Below are positions 6,449 to 10,780 of a DNA stretch of 10,780 bases, piece after piece. This stretch comes from Candidatus Melainabacteria bacterium (lineage in GTDB: Bacteria; Cyanobacteriota; Vampirovibrionia; Vampirovibrionales; JAJTHC01), in the NCBI GenBank assembly GCA_026389055.1, contig JAPLIO010000031.1:1-10780 (forward strand), read 5' to 3'. The notes below the pieces were generated by a model. It searched no databases, was not told where the DNA came from, and was given only the letters and a program-made list of their open reading frames with translations. The translations under genes were made by a program, and so were the position numbers. How positions within the stretch are numbered: position 1 is the stretch's first letter; each line of letters starts with the position of its first letter.

Positions 6449-7073
6449 CCCCATTTTTCGTAATCTTTAAAGTAAAGCGTAGGCTTCTTCTCTGGCCTGT
6501 TGAAGCACTTGTTGAAATCTGGCAGTATAATCTTCCACCCTTATTGGCAATAGCAATACCCGCAGGTAAAATAGGGGCTTTGCACAACTTACTAATAAAC
6601 GTTGTTCCCCCCTTCACACTAGCCACCGCCCCATCGCCATCCCTAGTACCTTCAGGGAAAATAGCCATCACCCAGTTTGGGGTTTCCAACGCCTCTTTCG
6701 CCGCCTTAATGGTCGATTTTTCTAATTGTGCCCGATTCACCGAAATCGTGCCAGAATTAGAAAAAAACCAATTGCCCAAAGGCTTTGAAAATAATTCTTG
6801 TTTCGCCATAAAAGCAACAAAATATTGAGCAGGCAAACTGGCAACCAACAACGGAATATCTAAAAACGCCTGATGGTTTGAAGCCAAAATAAACCCGCCT
6901 GATGCCTTAAACTGGGAAGCTATCCGATAGTTCTGCCCACCCACTATTTTATAGTTATAGCGAATTCGGCAATAAATACGGAGAGACCAACAGGAAAAGC
7001 CATTTAAAAACTTCGTCAGCCACTTGTTTAAAATTTCAGCCGTAATAGGCGGATATTTTTTCATGCGTATCAT
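6408..7073 (-). CDS. plsC: 1-acyl-sn-glycerol-3-phosphate acyltransferase (PlsC-like), frameshifted near the C-terminus
   Basis: PlsC acylates lysophosphatidic acid to phosphatidic acid at the inner membrane. The first 179 residues of this frame are typical: a hydrophobic N-terminal part, the catalytic NHQAFLD (H67-x4-D72), a GTISVNR segment (108-114), FPEGTR (139-144) and APILPAGI (166-173). After about residue 179 the frame reads an atypical Lys/Arg/Ser-rich tail that runs 41 bases into the convergent hepT. In another frame, bases 6538-6467 encode a credible PlsC tail beginning VEDYTARFQQ and ending in TAA. The roughly 25 residues usually found between PAGI and that tail are missing. I infer an internal deletion with a frameshift around 6534-6550. 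The catalytic motifs survive, so residual activity is possible. It lies nine bases from aroA; AGGGG precedes ATG 7073 closely and ATG 7064 by 11 bases, so either start is possible. Confidence 0.8.
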   Translation of the reverse strand: MIRMKKYPPITAEILNKWLTKFLNGFSCWSLRIYCRIRYNYKIVGGQNYRIASQFKASGGFILASNHQAFLDIPLLVASLPAQYFVAFMAKQELFSKPLGNWFFSNSGTISVNRAQLEKSTIKAAKEALETPNWVMAIFPEGTRDGDGAVASVKGGTTFISKLCKAPILPAGIAIANKGGRLYCQISTSASTGQRRSLRFTLKITKNGVIQRYSLVEEAVV

Positions 7074-7082
7074 TACCCCTTT

Positions 7083-8456
7083 TTATTCAGCCAAACCAGC
7101 CAACGTTTCAAAAAACGAGGGAAACGACACGTTCACAATGGTGGGGTCTTCTAACGCCCAAACCGCTGACTCTTTCGGGTGTCGTGCATTTTGCACTAAA
7201 TTCAGCACCGTTAACGCCATTGCAATGCGGTGGTCATGCCAAGTAGCTAACGATGATTCGGGGCTATTTGCCACAAACTCAGGATTCCCCTCCAAGGTAA
7301 ATCCATCTTCAAATAACTGCATGGTAACGCCCAACTTACCTAATTCGGTTTGCATGGCTAGTAGCCTATCGCTTTCCTTTTTACGCAATTCTTCCGCCCC
7401 TGAAACATGAAGGGTGCCTTGCAAATAAAGCCCTGCCACCATTAAAATAGGAATTTCATCGACCAACGCAGGAATATCTGTCGCTTGCAGGGTTAAATTG
7501 CCCGTTAATTCACGGTATCGCACCCGAACATCGCCAACGGGTTCGCCACCCACAATGCGTTCATTTTCAAGGGTAATATCCGCCCCAATAGCTTGCAAAG
7601 CCAATAAAAGCCCTGTTCTATTAGGGTTTAACCCCACGTTTTTCAATAACAAGTTTGATTGTGGCATTAACGCCCCAGCTACCATCAAAAACGCAGCGGA
7701 AGAGGGGTCTCCAGGTACCAGCCAATCGCACGGTTTTAGGTGCTGAGCTTGATTAGGGGCTAAGGTGATGGTGGTACCTTCAACGGTTAAATTCGCCCCC
7801 ATCGCTGAAAGCATCCGTTCAGTGTGGTCTCTGCTGGGGAGCGGTTCAACCACGGTAACCGTTTCACCCGAATACAACCCCGCCAATAAAATGGCAGATT
7901 TCACTTGTGCCGAAGCAATCGGCATGGTGTAATGCACCCCGCCTAACGCCTTTTTAGCTTCCAGCCTAGGCAAATGAACCACTGGGGCTAACCGATTATT
8001 TTCCCGCCCCTTCCATTCAACACCCAGCTGGGCGAGCGGTTCAATGACTCTGCCCATGGGGCGTTTGTTTAAACTACTATCGCCAGACATAACAGCATAG
8101 ATGTTTTGCCCTGCAACCAAGCCCATCATCAGCCGAATGGTGGTACCCGAATTACCGCAATTTAATACATCGGTAGGGGTTTGCCATTGCCGTTTCCCTG
8201 TTACCAACCAACGCCCTGTTGCCTCATCTTGGCAGGTAATACTAGCCCCCAACTGACGCAAACAATCCCGTGTAGAAAACACATCCGCCGAAGGTAATAA
8301 GCCCACTACTTCAACGGGCGTTTCCACCAACGAACCAAACATCAAACTACGATGACTAATGGATTTATCGCCTGGGATGAGGACTTCCCCCTGCAACCCA
8401 TTAGGTAACACGGTGGGTAGTAACGAGTGGTTTTCAGTTGTTGCTATCATGCTCAT
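7083..8456 (-). CDS. aroA: 3-phosphoshikimate 1-carboxyvinyltransferase (EPSP synthase)
   Basis: The enzyme joins phosphoenolpyruvate to shikimate-3-phosphate, the sixth step of the shikimate pathway to aromatic amino acids, in the cytoplasm. The 457 residues are full length. Motifs visible in order are PGDKSISHR (28-36), CGNSGTTIRL (100-109), GDSSLNKRPMGR (125-136), SAQVK (182-186), SRDHTERML (208-216), NPNRTG (277-282), DEIP (333-336) with the catalytic aspartate, RKKESDR (358-364) and DHR (408-410). SAQVK and RDHT are closer to the class II pattern than to the E. coli type; the loop keeps glycine in GNSGTT. ATG 8456 is taken as the start, with ATG 8450 as an alternative; no strong ribosome binding site is visible for either. 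A TATAAT box lies just upstream, and plsC follows after nine bases. Confidence 0.96.
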   Translation of the reverse strand: MSMIATTENHSLLPTVLPNGLQGEVLIPGDKSISHRSLMFGSLVETPVEVVGLLPSADVFSTRDCLRQLGASITCQDEATGRWLVTGKRQWQTPTDVLNCGNSGTTIRLMMGLVAGQNIYAVMSGDSSLNKRPMGRVIEPLAQLGVEWKGRENNRLAPVVHLPRLEAKKALGGVHYTMPIASAQVKSAILLAGLYSGETVTVVEPLPSRDHTERMLSAMGANLTVEGTTITLAPNQAQHLKPCDWLVPGDPSSAAFLMVAGALMPQSNLLLKNVGLNPNRTGLLLALQAIGADITLENERIVGGEPVGDVRVRYRELTGNLTLQATDIPALVDEIPILMVAGLYLQGTLHVSGAEELRKKESDRLLAMQTELGKLGVTMQLFEDGFTLEGNPEFVANSPESSLATWHDHRIAMALTVLNLVQNARHPKESAVWALEDPTIVNVSFPSFFETLAGLAE

Positions 8457-8481
8457 AAAGATTAAAAACTTTCCACTAATA

Positions 8482-8510
8482 ATTATATTTGGCTTACAAT
8501 AATGGCTTAA
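8482..8510 (-). promoter_or_regulatory. Sigma-70-type promoter for aroA
   Basis: The minus strand has a perfect -10 TATAAT (8487-8482) and a -35-like TTAAGC (8510-8505) separated by 17 bases. Transcription would start near 8475, about 20 bases before the aroA ATG. A plus-strand TACAAT (8495-8500) overlaps it and could serve the divergent gene at 8546, but that one lacks a good -35. Confidence 0.45.
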
Positions 8511-8545
8511 CGCACGCTTGAAGATGATATAAAAAGGACGGTGCT

Positions 8546-9655
8546 ATGCTGAAGACTTGGCTAGAAAAAAGATCCTCAAAAAAAGGGCTACTTCCTTTAC
8601 TATCCCACAAAAAAGTTTGCGTGAAAAGCCTTCCTTGGCACAAAACCGCCCAGTGGCTGGCAAAAACCACCGCTCCGCCTTTAAACACACTGTGGGTTTT
8701 GCCCGATAGCATTGCCGCCCACGGATGGTTTGAACGCCTACCCCTTTCTATTCAACCTAATACCGCCTTGTTAGGGGGAGATTTTCCCCCTGCCCAAGAA
8801 CGGCTTTGGAAAAAGCGGTTGCATCAGGGGGGCATTCATACCGTTATTTTGACTAGTGAAATGGCTGAAAAATGGCTGAAAAATAATGCCTCCGAAAGCT
8901 GGTTGACCCAATTCAACCAGCTAACATGGATAGATTGCCTACCCACCGAAAAGGTGTTACTGCCCTTAACGCAAGCGGATAACGTTACACACATTACTTT
9001 GTTGAATCTACCCATTGCCCTACCAGAAGAAGCAGAAAACGCCTTCGACGATGTTTCCCCAAACGCTTTGCCCGCTGCAACGGGAACTCTGCGTCGGTTT
9101 GCTTTTGACTTATTAGCCAACGATGCGTTGCTTCGGAAGATAAAAACCCGCACGCACGATGCACCGTTTATCATTATTTGCCCCTCGGAAGAAACCTTAC
9201 TAGCGTCTCAAAAATTGCTGATGGAAAAGCACATTACTGTTCTTTCACTTTCGGGTAGTATGCCGTGGCAATTATTTAAACAGCACCTAGCCCAGTGGTT
9301 TTCCAAGCAATATCCCCCTATTCTGTTGTTGGAAGAAAACGCTCTACCTGCTTTCTTACAACAACTGCCCACCTATGATGCCAGCACGTTTTTGGCTCCG
9401 TGGCACTGGGTTTGGCTAGCACCGCCTCAAAATCCGCACGGTATTGCCTTGTGTTGTGAAGCGTTGCCTTTCATGCTGCATGTGAATTGCCACTTTGTAA
9501 AAGAAACGACTCCGTTTAAATCGCTGGCCTTGGCGTGGCAATGGCACATTCTGCAAAAAACCACGGCTTTTTCACCCAGAATAGCCCTTCCCCAATCGCC
9601 CCCACTTGACCAATGGGGAACTGTTGCAACGCTCAACCGCCTACTGTATTTCTAA
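8546..9655 (+). CDS. Unrecognised protein, faint resemblance to a helicase-like fold without catalytic motifs
   Basis: I do not recognise this 369-residue gene with certainty. The start is sound: AAGGA lies seven bases before the ATG. The product is soluble-looking, with no signal peptide or membrane helix, many tryptophans and a basic N-terminus. Two stretches recall the two RecA-like lobes of RecQ-type helicases. Residues about 48-133 run TLWVLPDS ... HTVILTSEM ... LTWIDCLP, where an active enzyme would have a DEAH box. Residues about 180-240 run RRFAFDLL ... FIIICPSEETLLASQKLL ... ITVLSLSGSM, as in the second lobe. No Walker A lysine, DEAH or arginine finger is visible, so it would not be an ATPase. 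This is weak pattern matching. motA2 follows after 55 bases on the same strand, so the two may be co-transcribed. Confidence 0.6.
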   Translation: MLKTWLEKRSSKKGLLPLLSHKKVCVKSLPWHKTAQWLAKTTAPPLNTLWVLPDSIAAHGWFERLPLSIQPNTALLGGDFPPAQERLWKKRLHQGGIHTVILTSEMAEKWLKNNASESWLTQFNQLTWIDCLPTEKVLLPLTQADNVTHITLLNLPIALPEEAENAFDDVSPNALPAATGTLRRFAFDLLANDALLRKIKTRTHDAPFIIICPSEETLLASQKLLMEKHITVLSLSGSMPWQLFKQHLAQWFSKQYPPILLLEENALPAFLQQLPTYDASTFLAPWHWVWLAPPQNPHGIALCCEALPFMLHVNCHFVKETTPFKSLALAWQWHILQKTTAFSPRIALPQSPPLDQWGTVATLNRLLYF

Positions 9656-9710
9656 GGAAATTCACCGCTTTTTCTACTTAAAACCTGTCAAACTATGGGG
9701 TAATTGTGCT

Positions 9711-10514
9711 ATGGGTTTAGAGATAGGAAAGCGAGAAAAATATCCAGTGGATTTAACGTCTATTATCGGTTTATTAATGGCTTTTGGTGCCGTTATTGGC
9801 GGACAAGTGCTTGAAGGTGGCTCCTTGATGGCGATTGTTCAGCCCACCGCCTTTTTGATTGTATTCTTTGGTTCGGTTGGGGCAACCATGCTTTCCTTCC
9901 CCCAGAAAGATTTAATGGAAGGCTTAAAAGCACTGCCTGGTATCTTTCAAAACTCGAAATCTAACCCTAAAGAAACCATTGATTTGCTGATTAACCTAGC
10001 CACCAAAGCCCGAAAAGAAGGCATTCTGGCCTTACAATCAGATATTCCGAAAATTGAAAACCCCTTTCTTAGAAAAGGGATGGAATTAATGACCGATGGC
10101 ACAGACCCCGCCTTACTTCGGGATATTATGGAAACCGAACTGGGCGTATTTGAAGAAGAATTCGGCATTGCGGGCAAAGTTTGGGAAACCACAGGGGGCT
10201 ATACGCCAACTGTCGGGATTTTAGGGGCCGTTTTGGGGCTAATTCACGTTATGGAAAACCTAAACGATCCTTCCAAGTTAGGTTCAGGTATTGCTGTAGC
10301 CTTCGTTGCGACAGTTTATGGCGTAGGGTTTGCCAACCTCATGTTTATTCCAATGGGCAGTAAAGTAAAGTTAAAAGGCAAGGCAGAAGCCCATCTGATG
10401 ACAATGACCATTGAAGGCGTACTCGCCATTCAAGCAGGGGAAAGCCCGAATTTTATTCAAGAAAAATTGAAGGTTTACTACCCTGAACTCTACCATGGTG
10501 CTGAAGCAAAGTAA
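9711..10514 (+). CDS. motA: MotA-family flagellar stator subunit (second copy)
   Basis: This 267-residue protein is a canonical MotA/PomA/MotP-type stator subunit. Two membrane segments lie at about 15-34 and 38-58. The cytoplasmic loop carries ARKEG (100-104), the charged region that contacts FliG. The third and fourth helices contain the conserved prolines P166 (GGYTPTVGILGAVLG) and P214 (GFANLMFIPMG). Length is normal and there is no C-terminal extension, unlike the copy at 4417-5460, from which it has clearly diverged. ATG 9711 is chosen because the protein then begins MGLEIGKREKYP, directly before the first helix; upstream in-frame codons add an unfamiliar 35 residues that overlap the previous gene. 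GGGG about ten bases upstream is a modest ribosome binding site. No MotB with a readable transmembrane motif follows within the window. Confidence 0.93.
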   Translation: MGLEIGKREKYPVDLTSIIGLLMAFGAVIGGQVLEGGSLMAIVQPTAFLIVFFGSVGATMLSFPQKDLMEGLKALPGIFQNSKSNPKETIDLLINLATKARKEGILALQSDIPKIENPFLRKGMELMTDGTDPALLRDIMETELGVFEEEFGIAGKVWETTGGYTPTVGILGAVLGLIHVMENLNDPSKLGSGIAVAFVATVYGVGFANLMFIPMGSKVKLKGKAEAHLMTMTIEGVLAIQAGESPNFIQEKLKVYYPELYHGAEAK

Positions 10515-10551
10515 TACCATACCCATTCTAAAAATTAACTGAGGCATTCTT

Positions 10552-10656
10552 TTGAATTCCCTGCCTAAAAAAGAAGATTCTGTAGACGAGGGTTTAAACC
10601 CTTTTCATTTAAATGTTTTTAACCAACTCTCAAGTAATGATAATTTTTGTCGATAG
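10552..10656 (+). CDS. Possible 34-residue small protein after motA2
   Basis: GAGG stands seven bases before a TTG codon that opens a 35-codon frame 37 bases after motA2. The peptide begins MNSLPKKEDSVDEGL and has no match I recognise. The charged start loosely recalls a MotB N-terminus, which would be expected here, but the frame stops before any transmembrane helix. It could be a remnant or chance. Confidence 0.22.
   Translation: MNSLPKKEDSVDEGLNPFHLNVFNQLSSNDNFCR
10589..10615 (+). terminator. Possible weak terminator: two adjacent palindromes with a T-rich tail
   Basis: AGGGTTTAAACCCT (10589-10602) is a perfect palindrome able to form a five-base-pair stem with a TTAA loop, followed by TTT. 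CATTTAAATG (10606-10615) is a second perfect palindrome followed by TTTTT. They lie about 75 bases after motA2 and could end its transcript. Their low GC content makes the signal weak, and they lie inside the small ORF. Confidence 0.3.
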
Positions 10657-10709
10657 TACCAGTGTAAACCATTTTTCGTGTTTTATTTACTTTAAGGAAT
10701 CCATTGTTT

Positions 10710-10780
10710 ATGCTACCATTAAACCAAGCACCAAGCACCAAGCACCAAGCACCAAGCACCAAGCACCAAGCACCAAGCAC
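10710..10780 (+). CDS. Possible repeat-coding ORF, open at window end
   Basis: AAGGA stands 11 bases before an ATG that reads MLPLN and then enters the heptamer array, giving repeated QAPSTKH. No stop occurs before the window ends. Because seven and three share no factor, every plus-strand frame of the array reads the same seven residues in rotation and none contains a stop. The open frame is therefore weak evidence of coding. Confidence 0.25.
   Translation, partial: MLPLNQAPSTKHQAPSTKHQAPS
10723..10780. repeat. Heptamer tandem repeat (ACCAAGC), at least eight copies, running off the window
   Basis: Eight perfect copies of the seven-base unit ACCAAGC fill 10723-10778, followed by the first two bases of a ninth. 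There is no variation between copies, which suggests recent expansion by slippage, or an assembly that stopped in an unresolved array. Short heptamer arrays of this kind (STRR) are known from filamentous cyanobacteria among others, but I do not recognise this unit as a named family. Confidence 0.95.

Noticed and set aside
6544..6828. Plus-strand ORF of 94 codons opposite plsC.
   Set aside because: It lies antisense to the conserved acyltransferase motifs, which explain the open frame, and matches no family.

Overview
The window is a chromosomal segment from a flagellated bacterium of moderate, slightly AT-leaning base composition. It uses classical Shine-Dalgarno sequences (AAGGAG, GGAG, AAGGA) and packs genes tightly, with convergent neighbours that touch or nearly touch. 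A FliY-type FliN, a MntA/HepT toxin-antitoxin pair and heptamer tandem repeats would suit several lineages, including non-photosynthetic relatives of cyanobacteria. The sequence alone does not prove a phylum.

Layout. (1) Positions 2-493 hold the 3' part of a YkgJ-like cysteine-cluster protein, which meets the flagellar block head-on and shares stop-codon bases with it. (2) Positions 490-5460, minus strand, hold a flagellar block transcribed motA -> short motB-like -> fliL -> fliM -> fliY/fliN. It covers the stator, the stator-associated protein and two switch (C-ring) proteins. fliL, fliM and fliY open with runs of six, four and five tandem ATG codons. (3) Positions 5461-5811 are a 351-bp divergent intergenic region. 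Its motA side contains a tiny ORF with a strong ribosome binding site, two mutually exclusive perfect hairpins and a weak terminator-like element. Its other side carries an extended -10 promoter for mntA. (4) Positions 5812-6448, plus strand, hold a type VII toxin-antitoxin module, mntA-hepT. (5) Positions 6408-8456, minus strand, hold aroA followed by plsC. plsC appears to have lost an internal segment and shifted frame near its 3' end. (6) Positions 8546-9655, plus strand, hold an unrecognised 369-residue protein that faintly resembles a helicase fold without catalytic motifs. (7) Positions 9711-10514 hold a second, canonical motA. (8) The remaining 266 bp contain a small TTG-start ORF with palindromes and then a heptamer tandem array, at least eight copies, that runs off the window end and is open in all frames.

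Together the window carries two different stator A subunits. One is conventional. The other has a proline-rich tail and is paired with a B-like subunit that keeps the ion-binding aspartate but lacks the peptidoglycan-binding OmpA domain. The most unusual features are the tandem ATG starts, the truncated stator B protein, the structured motA leader, the damaged plsC and the terminal heptamer array. I did not find convincing evidence of a wholly new multi-gene system.
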